NCBI GenBank assembly: GCA_910576335.1
Contig: CAJTIU010000022.1
Coordinates: 1-64,000, forward strand
Length of the DNA: 64,000 bases
Direction: 5' to 3'
From: Lachnospiraceae bacterium
GTDB taxonomy: Bacteria > Bacillota > Clostridia > Lachnospirales > Lachnospiraceae
Part shown: one piece after another, positions 43,271 to 52,261 of the stretch
Numbering within the stretch: position 1 is the first letter of the stretch
Layout of the letters: the number at the start of each line of letters is the position of its first letter
Position numbers and translations under genes: made by a program
Notes under the pieces: model-generated
The model's input: the letters and a program-made list of their open reading frames with translations, nothing else
Databases searched by the model: none
What the model was told of the DNA's origin: nothing

Positions 43271-46176
43271 TTTTTAATCTCCTTCCTTCCAAGTCTGACC
43301 TCTTCCATCTCTTCCGCCAGTTCCCGGTCCATATGATCAAACAGATAATTCTTCCCCGTGTCTCTCCTTTTCTCATATTCCTGGCGGATCTGCCGCCTTG
43401 TGATCTCCACTTCCTCCAGAAATTCCCTTGCAGATATCAGCGTTCCCCCCTGTCCCAGCGTCACCACCTGCTCCACTCCGTCGGAGGTTACAACCGTCAC
43501 ATGATACTTCCGTCCGATCTCGTGAACCACCTTCTCAATATACTGGTCCGCCGTCTCTGCTTCCTTCGTGTAGACCACATGAATATTATGATATTTCTGT
43601 ATTTCTAATGCATATCCCTCCACCTTATAGGCGTCGAACACAAGAATCACCGTACATTTCTTAAAGCCCTGGTAATTGCACAGGATATCCATCAGCTTAT
43701 TTCTCGCTGCCTCAATATTTACCTTCGCCAGCTCCCTTAGGTCTTCCCAGGCAAAAATAACATTGTAGCCGTCCACCAGCAGGTATTCCCGGAGTATTTC
43801 CTCCTTCTTATGACGCTGTTCCTCTGGCTTTCCCATAATAGATGCTGCCCCGCCGGTCCTTCTCTCAATCTTCCCGTATGTCCGGATAAATATTTCCTCA
43901 AGCTCCTTTTCCTCTTCCCGGCTTAAAGAGACGGTTCCCTGGCCGTTCGCAGCTGCTCCTAAGAAGCCGGATGTACGGCCCGGAGTTTTTTTTTCTGGGG
44001 CGCCTGTTCTGCTGCCGCAGCCATCTGCTTTTTGTCTCTTTCGTTTTTCCAGCTGATTCTCCAGGTGCATATGGGCAGGCACCTCATTCCAGGGGACATA
44101 AAACCCTGCTCCATGAGCACAGAATATGGAACCCGGCGGATTATCCACGTCCCCCTCCGGGTCGTACCCACTCTCCTCAATAATCTCTTCCGCATTGTGG
44201 CAGGGGGAGTATCCTTTAAAGGTACACGAAAGCCTTCCCCTGCCCTTCGTATACGCCGCCACCTCTAACTGATAATCCCGCATAGAAGCAACCGGGGCGC
44301 TTCCTGTCAGCACTGACATCTCTCCTTCTGTCTCCGGAGGGCCTGATTCCCCCTGCATCCGCTGAATATCCGTAAGAGCCCGTCCCACTGACGCAGCCGG
44401 AACCTCCAGCCGGAACTCATAATACGGCTCTAGAAGCTCACATTCCGCCTGCATCAGCCCCTGGCGTACCGCACGGTATGTTGCCTGCCGGAAATCACCG
44501 CCCTCCGTATGCTTCAGGTGGGCCCGGCCTGCCGCAAGCGTAATCTTAAGATCCGTTACCGCCGCCCCGGTAAGCACGCCCCGATGGGGTTTTTCCATTA
44601 GATGGGTGAGAATGAGCCTCTGCCAGTTCTTGTCAAGCGCATCCTCGCTGCAGTCTGTATCCACCACAAGTCCGCTCCCGGGCTCTCCCGGCTCCAGGAT
44701 CAGATGCACCTCCGCATAATGCCTGAGCGGTTCAAAATGCCCCACCCCCTCAGCCGTCCTCCGGATTGTTTCCTTATACACAATATTTCCGGTATCAAAG
44801 GAAATCTCTGTCCCGAACCGTTCCTTGATAAGGCTCTTTAATATCTCAATCTGCACCTCTCCCATGAGCCGGACATGTATCTCCTGAAGCTCTTCGTTCC
44901 ATACAATCCGAAGCATAGGATCCTCCTCCTCAAGCTGCCTCAGATTCAGAAGCATTCTATGGGCATCATACCCCTCCAGAAGCTCCACCCGGTAATTCAG
45001 AACAGGCTCCAGCGCAGGCTTAACAGCGCCCTTCTCGGTTCCAAGTCCCTCCCCGGGCCAGGTTTTTGTAAGCCCTGTCACCGCGCAGATCTCCCCCCTC
45101 TCTGCTTCCTTTACTACCTCGAATTTTTCTCCAGAGTAAATGCGTATCTGGTTAATCTTCTCCTCCCGGCATGCATCCTCCACGTCTTCCCATCGGATCG
45201 TATCCTTCACCCGAAGTGTGCCTGCCGTCACCTTCAGATGGGTAAGACGGTTTCCCTGGGCATCTCTGGAAATCTTATATACCCTCGCCCCAAAGGATGC
45301 CTTGCTGCCATCGTCAGATACACATCCGCCATCAGACGCCCGATTGCCATCAGACGCTCGTCCATCATCAGACGCATGTCTGCCATCAGACGTACATCCG
45401 CCGGATATCTGTCCCACCTCCGACGTATACTGTCCGAGTCCGTCCAAAAGCTCCTGTACCCCCTGCACCTTAAGCGCAGAGCCAAAATAACACGGAAAAA
45501 CCTTTCGCTCCTCAATCAGCCTTATAATCGTCTCCTGCCTGAGGCTGCCTGTCTCCAGGTATTCCTCAAGCGCATTCTCCTCACAGACAGAGACAGCCTC
45601 CAGAAACTCCTCTTCATAGTCTCCCTCTCTGCCTGAACCGCCCGGAAGCTTCTCATGGCTTCTTGCTGTATCAAATGCAATACATCCCTCATCCAGGCCG
45701 CTTCTAAGCTCACAGAGAATCTTCTCCCGGTCTGTACCATTCTGATCCATCTTATTTATAAATAAAAATGCCGGAATCTCATATCGCTTCAGAAGATTCC
45801 ATAATGTCCTCGTATGACCCTGCACCCCGTCTGCTCCGCTGATTACAAGAATCGCGTAGTCGAGCACCTGAAGCGTCCGCTCCATCTCTGCGGAAAAGTC
45901 GACATGCCCCGGCGTGTCAAGAAGCGTAACCTTCGTATTCCCAAGCCTAAGAACCGCCTGCTTTGAAAATATGGTGATGCCCCTGCTCCTCTCCATGGCA
46001 TACGTATCCAAAAACGCATCCCCGTGATCCACACGTCCGGGCTTTCTAATATTTCCGCACAGATACAGGATGCTCTCTGATAGCGTTGTCTTGCCGGCAT
46101 CAACATGGGCCAACAGACCCGCACAAATATGTTTTGCTGGCTTTTGGGACTTATTTCTCTCTGCCTGTTCGCCCAT
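43267..46176 (-). CDS. EF-G/TetM-like translation GTPase fused to a YacP/Rae1-like NYN nuclease
   Basis: Residues about 15-760 form an EF-G-type factor of the TetM/TetO branch: G1 LLAHVDAGKTTLSES (about 21-35), G2 RSRGITIFSKQA, G3 LLDTPGHVDFSAEMER, G4 FINKMD, then domains II-V (RVYKISRDAQGNRLTHLKVT; GLVVDTDCSEDALDKNWQRL). A low-complexity Ser/Asp/Gly insertion lies at about 255-292. After a charged linker, residues about 797-940 are a NYN/PIN domain of the YacP/Rae1 type: LLVDGYNVIFAWEDL, VILVFDAYKVEG, KEAETADQYIEKVVHEI, VVTSDGVEQV. Rae1 of Bacillus cuts mRNA in the ribosomal A site, so the fusion joins a ribosome-binding GTPase to a ribosome-dependent nuclease. True tetracycline resistance is not implied. 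Confidence 0.88.
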   Translation of the reverse strand: MGEQAERNKSQKPAKHICAGLLAHVDAGKTTLSESILYLCGNIRKPGRVDHGDAFLDTYAMERSRGITIFSKQAVLRLGNTKVTLLDTPGHVDFSAEMERTLQVLDYAILVISGADGVQGHTRTLWNLLKRYEIPAFLFINKMDQNGTDREKILCELRSGLDEGCIAFDTARSHEKLPGGSGREGDYEEEFLEAVSVCEENALEEYLETGSLRQETIIRLIEERKVFPCYFGSALKVQGVQELLDGLGQYTSEVGQISGGCTSDGRHASDDGRASDGNRASDGGCVSDDGSKASFGARVYKISRDAQGNRLTHLKVTAGTLRVKDTIRWEDVEDACREEKINQIRIYSGEKFEVVKEAERGEICAVTGLTKTWPGEGLGTEKGAVKPALEPVLNYRVELLEGYDAHRMLLNLRQLEEEDPMLRIVWNEELQEIHVRLMGEVQIEILKSLIKERFGTEISFDTGNIVYKETIRRTAEGVGHFEPLRHYAEVHLILEPGEPGSGLVVDTDCSEDALDKNWQRLILTHLMEKPHRGVLTGAAVTDLKITLAAGRAHLKHTEGGDFRQATYRAVRQGLMQAECELLEPYYEFRLEVPAASVGRALTDIQRMQGESGPPETEGEMSVLTGSAPVASMRDYQLEVAAYTKGRGRLSCTFKGYSPCHNAEEIIEESGYDPEGDVDNPPGSIFCAHGAGFYVPWNEVPAHMHLENQLEKRKRQKADGCGSRTGAPEKKTPGRTSGFLGAAANGQGTVSLSREEEKELEEIFIRTYGKIERRTGGAASIMGKPEEQRHKKEEILREYLLVDGYNVIFAWEDLRELAKVNIEAARNKLMDILCNYQGFKKCTVILVFDAYKVEGYALEIQKYHNIHVVYTKEAETADQYIEKVVHEIGRKYHVTVVTSDGVEQVVTLGQGGTLISAREFLEEVEITRRQIRQEYEKRRDTGKNYLFDHMDRELAEEMEEVRLGRKEIKK

Positions 46177-46182
46177 AAAAAT

Positions 46183-46229
46183 CCTCCTCTCGTGAAAGTA
46201 TACTTTATTTAGTATATCACAAGAGGAGG
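46183..46229 (-). promoter_or_regulatory. Ribosome-site-sequestering leader hairpin of the GTPase-NYN gene
   Basis: In the minus-strand RNA the segment 46229-46217 (CCUCCUCUUGUGA) pairs over 13 bp with 46195-46183, which contains the GAGAGGAGG ribosome site 6 nt before the ATG; TATAC/GTATA extends the stem around an A/U loop. Folded, the ribosome site is buried, giving a translational or attenuation switch. Confidence 0.75.
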
Positions 46230-46279
46230 TCTTAGTCGAGATGCAGCATCAGATCAGTTGCTGCTAATTAGTTTTTCAG

Positions 46280-46415
46280 TATTACTTTTCACACAGGACT
46301 TTGCATTTACTGCAAAGTCCGTAAGAAAATGATTCAGGTGTGAGCAAATCCCATTCGCGAAGCGTATTTTAAATGGATTTGCGAATGTTACTGTGAACGG
46401 AGTGAACAGTAACAC
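46280..46415. repeat. Element A' full copy, inverted (136 bp)
   Basis: Read in reverse complement this is almost identical to 63375-63508: GTGTTACTGTTCACTCCGTT, an ATTCGC/GCGAAT hairpin, GGGATTTGCTCACACCTGAA, then TGCAAAGTCCTGTGT. A further single end (GTTACTATTCACAGG) follows at 46432-46446. The remainder of the 46177-46602 gap holds the leader hairpin above and an AT-rich stretch before the alpha-galactosidase. Confidence 0.8.
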
Positions 46416-46602
46416 TTTTCAGTTACTATTCACAGGCAACTTATACTACATTTCCCCGTTTTTTTCTTGCATTCTGCCATATCTTTTTTCCCTTTTTTAA
46501 TGGTAAAATATAGATAGTTATGGATAACAGCAGTCATCTATAGACAAATTAACTGCCAGAACCATAAAGACAATCAGCAAAACAGGAGGTATAAACACAA
46601 TT

Positions 46603-48795
46603 ATGGGAATTGTTTTTAACAGCACTACGAAAACAATCACACTGCACACAAAAAATACATCCTATCAGATGAAAATCGGAAATCTGGACTACCTGCTTCA
46701 TCTTTATTACGGGCCGTCCATCTCCGATGCAGACATGTCCTATCAGATCATGCAGTATGACCGCGGCTTTTCCGGCAATCCATACGAATCCCGGAATGCC
46801 AGAACTTTTTCACTGGATGCCCAGCCCCAGGAATTCAGCACCCAGCAGCAGGGAGATTTCCGCACCACCAGCATCGAGGTGGTAAACAGCGACGGCAGCT
46901 ACTCCTTCCACGGGAAGGTAACCGGGCATCAGATCACGGATGGAAAATACCGTCTTGACACACTGCCGGCCACATTTCAGACAGAGAAAGACACTGCCAG
47001 TACCCTGGAGGTAACGCTTCTTGACGCAGTATCGAATGTGGAGGTAACGCTTTTGTACAGCGTTTTTGAGGAGACCGACATGATCACCCGTGCCGTGAGG
47101 GTGAAAAACCTGGGAAGCGAAGCCATTCATCTGAAGAAAATCATGTCACTGTGCCTCGACTTTTTAAACGGCGCGGACATGGATCTGGTGAGCCTCCCGG
47201 GACGCTACGGCCAGGAGCGTCAGGTCGAGCGCCAACATATGACGCACCACATTCACACCATTGGAAGCGTACGCGGCTCCTCCAGCCACCAGCAGAATCC
47301 TTTCCTGATCCTCTGCGGCAGGGATGCCACTGAGGATTACGGCAGATGCTACGGATTCTCTCTCATGTACAGCGGCAATTTCCTTGCGGAAGCAGAGCTT
47401 GACCAATATGACCAGCTTCGTCTCGTCATGGGAATCAACCCGAAGCAGTTCGTGTATGAGTTAAAGCCGCAGGAAGTATTCGAAGGCCCCGAGGTCGTCA
47501 TGGCCTTTACAGAGCACGGATTTACCGGACTTTCCCATCTGTATCACGACTTTTACCGCACAAATCTCTGTGCGAGCAAATTTGTGACAGAGGTACAGCG
47601 GCCTGTTCTCATTAACAGCTGGGAAGCGGCATTTATGGACTTCGATGACGTAAAGCTTGTAAATATTGCGAAAGCCGCCAAAAATATGGGCGTAGACCTT
47701 CTCGTTATGGATGACGGATGGTTCGGGAAACGCGATGACGACAACAGCGGGCTCGGAGACTGGTACGTAAATGAAGACAAGATCAAATGCGGGCTCCACC
47801 GGCTCGTAGAGCAGATCAACGAGCTAGATATGAAGTTCGGCATCTGGTTTGAGCCAGAGATGGTGTCAGAGGACAGCAACCTCTACCGCACACACCCCGA
47901 ATGGGTGATGCAGATTCCCGGCCGCCATGCAGTAAGAAGCAGAAACCAGCTTGCCCTTGACATGAGCCGCAGGGACGTGCAGGACTACCTGATTAAAAGC
48001 ATCAACTCCATACTGGACGATGCAGATATTTACTATGTAAAATGGGACATCAACCGTTCCCTTGCCGATATCTGGTCAAATGAGCTGCCCGGAGAACGCC
48101 AGGGAGAGGTATACCACCGCTATATTTTAGGACTGTACCGCGTCATGGACAAAATCATCAAGACACATCCGGACATCCTGTTCGAGGGCTGCTCCGGCGG
48201 AGGCGGACGCTACGACCCGGGTATGCTCCATTACTACCCTCAGTACTGGGTAAGCGACAACAACAATCCCATCGACCGGCTTAAGCTCCACTACGGAACC
48301 TCCTTCGTGTACCCGACATGCACCATGGGCGCACACATTTCCGACAGTGGAAAATTCATACCCCTTGAGACAAAAGCGGTTGTCGCTATGTGCGGAACCT
48401 TTGGCTACGAGCTGGACGCGACACACCTTAATAAAAAACAACAGAAAATCTGCAGAAAACAGAGCAATCTGTTCCGGAAATACTACCACATCATATTTAA
48501 GGGAGACTACTACCGCCTGACTAATCCGTTCGAGCCCGGAAATATGACCGCATGGCAGCATGTCACTAAAAATAAAAAGGAATCACTCATCAGCGTCGTT
48601 GTAACAAACCTCACCTGCAACGGACCGCAGGAATATATCCGGGCAAAGGGACTCCTCCCGAATGCCCTCTACCGCGTAAACGGCACAGAAGAAGTACACT
48701 CCGGCGCCGCACTGATGAATGCAGGCCTTCCCATCCCGCGGGAGGTGCCTGAATATACCTCCTTCCAGTTCCACCTTACCAGAACGCGGGAATAA
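46603..48795 (+). CDS. Alpha-galactosidase, glycoside hydrolase family 36
   Basis: The 730-residue retaining glycosidase removes terminal alpha-1,6-galactose from raffinose-type sugars. It has the GH36 layout: N-terminal beta-supersandwich, then a (beta/alpha)8 barrel with LVMDDGWFGKRDDDNSGLGD (about 368-387), the nucleophile in YVKWDINRS (Asp about 480), and the acid/base in WVSDNNNPIDRLKLHYG (Asp about 551). CSGGGGRYDPGML (about 528-540) is a further signature. There is no signal peptide, so it is cytoplasmic and relies on an importer elsewhere. AGGAGG precedes the ATG at 13 nt. Released galactose would feed galK/galT at 60.5-63.2 kb. Confidence 0.95.
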   Translation: MGIVFNSTTKTITLHTKNTSYQMKIGNLDYLLHLYYGPSISDADMSYQIMQYDRGFSGNPYESRNARTFSLDAQPQEFSTQQQGDFRTTSIEVVNSDGSYSFHGKVTGHQITDGKYRLDTLPATFQTEKDTASTLEVTLLDAVSNVEVTLLYSVFEETDMITRAVRVKNLGSEAIHLKKIMSLCLDFLNGADMDLVSLPGRYGQERQVERQHMTHHIHTIGSVRGSSSHQQNPFLILCGRDATEDYGRCYGFSLMYSGNFLAEAELDQYDQLRLVMGINPKQFVYELKPQEVFEGPEVVMAFTEHGFTGLSHLYHDFYRTNLCASKFVTEVQRPVLINSWEAAFMDFDDVKLVNIAKAAKNMGVDLLVMDDGWFGKRDDDNSGLGDWYVNEDKIKCGLHRLVEQINELDMKFGIWFEPEMVSEDSNLYRTHPEWVMQIPGRHAVRSRNQLALDMSRRDVQDYLIKSINSILDDADIYYVKWDINRSLADIWSNELPGERQGEVYHRYILGLYRVMDKIIKTHPDILFEGCSGGGGRYDPGMLHYYPQYWVSDNNNPIDRLKLHYGTSFVYPTCTMGAHISDSGKFIPLETKAVVAMCGTFGYELDATHLNKKQQKICRKQSNLFRKYYHIIFKGDYYRLTNPFEPGNMTAWQHVTKNKKESLISVVVTNLTCNGPQEYIRAKGLLPNALYRVNGTEEVHSGAALMNAGLPIPREVPEYTSFQFHLTRTRE

Positions 48796-48798
48796 GTC

Positions 48799-48840
48799 AA
48801 TTTGGGACGGGGCATTTTTAAAAATGCCCCGTCCCAAATT
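48799..48840. repeat. GGGACGGGG palindrome, copy 5
   Basis: The core has one G fewer at each end, but the AATTT/AAATT flanks extend it to a 42-bp palindrome. It sits 4 bp after the alpha-galactosidase stop, between convergent genes; a half-copy (GTCCCCAACT) follows at 48852-48861. Confidence 0.9.
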
Positions 48841-48863
48841 CGAAATGACCTGTCCCCAACTGC

Positions 48864-50654
48864 TTACCCGATTGGTTCAAAGTCCGCCACGCCATGCTTG
48901 CACAGTGGGCAGATAAAGTCATCTGGCAGTTCGTCGCCCTCATAGATATATCCGCATACCACGCACACATATCCTTTCTTGCCTTCCGTCTCCGGTTTTG
49001 GCTTTACGTTGCTCTGATAATAGTTGTAGGTCATGGTTTCCACATTGGAAATCACCCGTGCCTCTGTTACAGTACAGATAAACATGCCGTGGGTGTCCAG
49101 GTCCACGTACTGCTCTACCTTAAGAGACATGAATGCATTGATGTATCTAGGCAGGAATACCAGGCCGTTGTCGGAGCGTAAGGGGTTGCATCCCTCGAAT
49201 TTATCTACATTTCTTCCGCTTTGGAAGCCGAAGTTCTGGAATACCTTAAATGGTGCTTCGGTGGACAGGCAGTTTACGTTCATAATTCCCGTCTGCTTAA
49301 TAATATGGTGGGAGTAGTTTGCCTTATTTATGCATACCGCCACCCGGTTCGGGCTGTCCGTCACCTGGGATACAGTATTTACTATGAGCCCGTTGTCCTT
49401 CTTGCCGTCATTGGAAGTAACTACATACAGGCCGTAACCGATCTTGAAGAGGGCAGTCAGGTCATTTTTATTGGCAGTCTCGTCGTGCTGCGCAAGGTAG
49501 TCCTTGCAGAATTCTTCTGCCATGGCTTCAAGCTGTGCGCTGCTTTCCTCATTCAGGGCGGACCTGATGGTTACGGTTGTATCTGCAAAGGTCAGCTTTT
49601 TGCAGCCTTCAAACATCTTCTTCATCACCTTGGCCGCAAGGGGAGCCCAGGATCCGTTCTCAATGAGGCCGATCTTCCGGTTCTGGAAATTACGCTCCGT
49701 CAGATGGTTGATAAATTCGCGCATGAACGGGAAAATCTCTGCATTATAAGTTGTAGTTGCAAGAATCAGCTTTCCATACCGGAAGGCATCCTCCACCGCC
49801 TCTGCCATATCACAGCGGGCAAGGTCATTTACAACAACCTTCGGGCATCCCTTGGCGCTAAGCTTATCGGCAAGAAGTTCTACTGCCTTCTTCGTATTTC
49901 CATAAACAGATGTATATGCAATCACAATCCCTTCCGTCTCAATTCCGTAGGATGACCATGTATTATAAAGACCGAGATAATATCCAAGATTCTCTGTAAG
50001 CACCGGCCCGTGGAGCGGGCAGATTACCTGGATATCAAGTCCGGCTGCCTTTTTTAGCAGGTTCTGTACCTGCGCGCCGTACTTTCCGACGATTCCGATA
50101 TAATAGCGGCGTGCCTCGCATGCCCAGTCTTCCTCCACATCCAGCGCGCCGAACTTTCCGAAACCGTCTGCAGAGAACAGCACCTTGTCACAGGAATCAT
50201 AGGTCACGATAACCTCCGGCCAGTGCACCATAGGTGCTGCAACAAAAGCGAGTTCATGTTTCCCAAGAGACAGCGTGTCTCCTTCCTTCACAACAACCTG
50301 CCTGTCCGCAAAGTCTGTTCCAAAGAACTGGTTCATCATGGCAAATGCTTTTGTGCTGGATACAATCTTTGTATCTGGATAAGCCTTCATAAAATTGGCA
50401 ATGTTCGCGGAGTGATCCGGCTCCATGTGCTGGACGATCAGGTAATCCGGGGTTCTGCCGCCTGTCGCATTCTGGATGTTATCCAGCCATTCATGGGTAA
50501 ACCGCGCGTCAACCGTATCAAAGACAGCAATCTTCTCATCCATCACCACATAAGAATTGTATGCCATGCCATTAGGAACAACATACTGCCCCTCAAAAAG
50601 ATCTACCTCATGATCATTCACACCTACATACTTAATGTCGTTAGTAATAGTCAT
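48864..50654 (-). CDS. Flavodiiron protein with flavin-reductase and rubredoxin domains
   Basis: From ATG 50654 (AAAGGAG 9 nt upstream) the 596-residue protein has four modules: a metallo-beta-lactamase diiron domain (about 1-250; HMEPDHSANI near 82 supplies diiron ligands), a flavodoxin domain (about 255-395; VIAYTSVYGNTKKA FMN loop), a flavin-reductase-like domain (about 405-545) and a C-terminal rubredoxin (VCVVCGYIYEGDELPDDF, then CPLCKHG). Flavodiiron proteins reduce O2 to water or NO to N2O in anaerobes. Having its own rubredoxin and flavin reductase, it could take electrons from NAD(P)H without separate partners; that is inference. Confidence 0.92.
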   Translation of the reverse strand: MTITNDIKYVGVNDHEVDLFEGQYVVPNGMAYNSYVVMDEKIAVFDTVDARFTHEWLDNIQNATGGRTPDYLIVQHMEPDHSANIANFMKAYPDTKIVSSTKAFAMMNQFFGTDFADRQVVVKEGDTLSLGKHELAFVAAPMVHWPEVIVTYDSCDKVLFSADGFGKFGALDVEEDWACEARRYYIGIVGKYGAQVQNLLKKAAGLDIQVICPLHGPVLTENLGYYLGLYNTWSSYGIETEGIVIAYTSVYGNTKKAVELLADKLSAKGCPKVVVNDLARCDMAEAVEDAFRYGKLILATTTYNAEIFPFMREFINHLTERNFQNRKIGLIENGSWAPLAAKVMKKMFEGCKKLTFADTTVTIRSALNEESSAQLEAMAEEFCKDYLAQHDETANKNDLTALFKIGYGLYVVTSNDGKKDNGLIVNTVSQVTDSPNRVAVCINKANYSHHIIKQTGIMNVNCLSTEAPFKVFQNFGFQSGRNVDKFEGCNPLRSDNGLVFLPRYINAFMSLKVEQYVDLDTHGMFICTVTEARVISNVETMTYNYYQSNVKPKPETEGKKGYVCVVCGYIYEGDELPDDFICPLCKHGVADFEPIG

Positions 50655-50878
50655 TATCATCTGCTCCTTTATTTTTATAATTCTTTTATAAGCCGAACAT
50701 ATTATAACACACTGGAGCACGTTTGAAAAACATTTTCTGTCAGATATGCGCTTCCCCCCACTAAAAATTTGTTACTATTCATGGTACTTTCTTACTTGAC
50801 GTAGAAGCTATTCATTGATAGAGTAATTACAACACTATTTTTAAGGAAAAATTAAGGAAAGCAATAAGGGGGCAGACA

Positions 50879-52261
50879 ATGAGCAGCCAAAAGGTTATGG
50901 ATATGACAAAGGGACCGGTATTAAGCCAGATGACGAGATTTGCGCTGCCGGTTCTGCTCGGGATGCTCTGCCAGCGTATCTACAACTTTGCGGACACCTA
51001 CATTGTAGGGCACTTCCTCGGTGACGAAGCACTGGCAGCGGTAAGTATAGCAGGAACGGCGATGTATCTTTTATTTTCCGTCATGATGGGCGTAACGACT
51101 GGCGTCAGTGTCGTCATTTCCCAGTATTACGGCGCCCGCGAGGAACAGAACGTCCGCCGTACCTTCGTGGCAGGAGCCTGGGTGGCGGCAGGCATAACAC
51201 TTCTTATTACTGCGGGAGGCATGCTGACAGTGAATCCGCTCCTCAGGCTCCTTAAGACCTCTGATACACTCCTGCCGGATGCGGGTTCCTACCTGCTCGT
51301 CATCTATGCAGGGTGTGCGGCAACCATGCTGTACAACTTCAGTGCCTCTGTATTAAGAGCTTTGGGAAATTCTGTGGTTCCCCTTGTCTTTCTTATCGTA
51401 TCCAGCGTATTAAATGTCGTACTGGACATTGTTTTTGTGGCATGGATACCCATGGGAACGGCAGGCGCGGCATTTGCAACTGTCCTGTCGCAGGTCATTT
51501 CCGGCATCCTGTGTATGTGGTATGCACTTCGGATCCTGCCGTTTCTTAAGGTAAACCGGAAGGAGTGGAAGCCGGATTCCTTCCTCGCCGGGCAGGTGCT
51601 CCGCTACGGGCTCCCCACAGGCTTCCAAATGAGCATCATATCCATCTCTGATATGACGCTTCAGGCAGTTATCAATACCTATGGCACAACCATGATTGTC
51701 GCATACGGTGTGTGCGTGAAGGTAGAGGGACTTGGCTTTCAGATGGCGGATGCCATCGGCTCTGCGGTGGCGACCTTCACCGGACAGAATGTAGGGGCCA
51801 TGGATTATATCCGTGTGAGAAAGGGCGTACGCAGCGCCTATGTTATGAATATCGTCTGCTACGGCATTTTCTGTCCCCTTGTTTTCCTGTTTGCAGAGCC
51901 GGTCATGAGGGCATTTACACAGACACCTGAAGCAATACGCCTTGGTACCGAGTACATGCGTATCTTTACATCATTTTTCATTGCAGGGGGCATACTGGTC
52001 GTATACCACAATATTCTGCGTGCGTCAGGAGATGTATTCGTAACCGTGCTCATGGGATTAAGCGAGGTGGTAACCCGGATCGGATGCGCGCTCCTCTTTC
52101 CGGAAATCTTTGGATACCGGGGGCTCTGGTTCGTGTCCCCCATCACCTGGATCTGCGCTGCTCTTGTAGGCGCAGTACGATACTACACCGGCTCCTGGGA
52201 GAAAAAGGAGGATCCATATGTCAAAGAAAAAAAAGCCAAAAATGGAATTCCGCTATTATAA
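50879..52261 (+). CDS. MATE family efflux transporter
   Basis: The 460-residue membrane protein has about 12 hydrophobic segments in two six-helix halves, beginning MTKGPVLSQMTRFALPVLLG and with ASVLRALGNSVVPLVFLI near 160 and YHNILRASGDVFVTVLMG near 380, the duplicated 'LRA.G' loops of MATE antiporters. These export drugs or metabolites with Na+ or H+ entry. AAGGGGG precedes the ATG. The AraC gene starts 44 bp inside its end, so the regulator is translationally coupled. The substrate is unknown. A single element-A end (GTTACTATTCATGG) lies upstream at 50770. Confidence 0.92.
   Translation: MSSQKVMDMTKGPVLSQMTRFALPVLLGMLCQRIYNFADTYIVGHFLGDEALAAVSIAGTAMYLLFSVMMGVTTGVSVVISQYYGAREEQNVRRTFVAGAWVAAGITLLITAGGMLTVNPLLRLLKTSDTLLPDAGSYLLVIYAGCAATMLYNFSASVLRALGNSVVPLVFLIVSSVLNVVLDIVFVAWIPMGTAGAAFATVLSQVISGILCMWYALRILPFLKVNRKEWKPDSFLAGQVLRYGLPTGFQMSIISISDMTLQAVINTYGTTMIVAYGVCVKVEGLGFQMADAIGSAVATFTGQNVGAMDYIRVRKGVRSAYVMNIVCYGIFCPLVFLFAEPVMRAFTQTPEAIRLGTEYMRIFTSFFIAGGILVVYHNILRASGDVFVTVLMGLSEVVTRIGCALLFPEIFGYRGLWFVSPITWICAALVGAVRYYTGSWEKKEDPYVKEKKAKNGIPLL

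Noticed and set aside
43267-46176. Tetracycline-resistance gene (tetM/tetO type)
   Set aside because: The GTPase is of that branch, but the low-complexity insertion and C-terminal NYN nuclease are foreign to resistance proteins; no resistance claim is justified.
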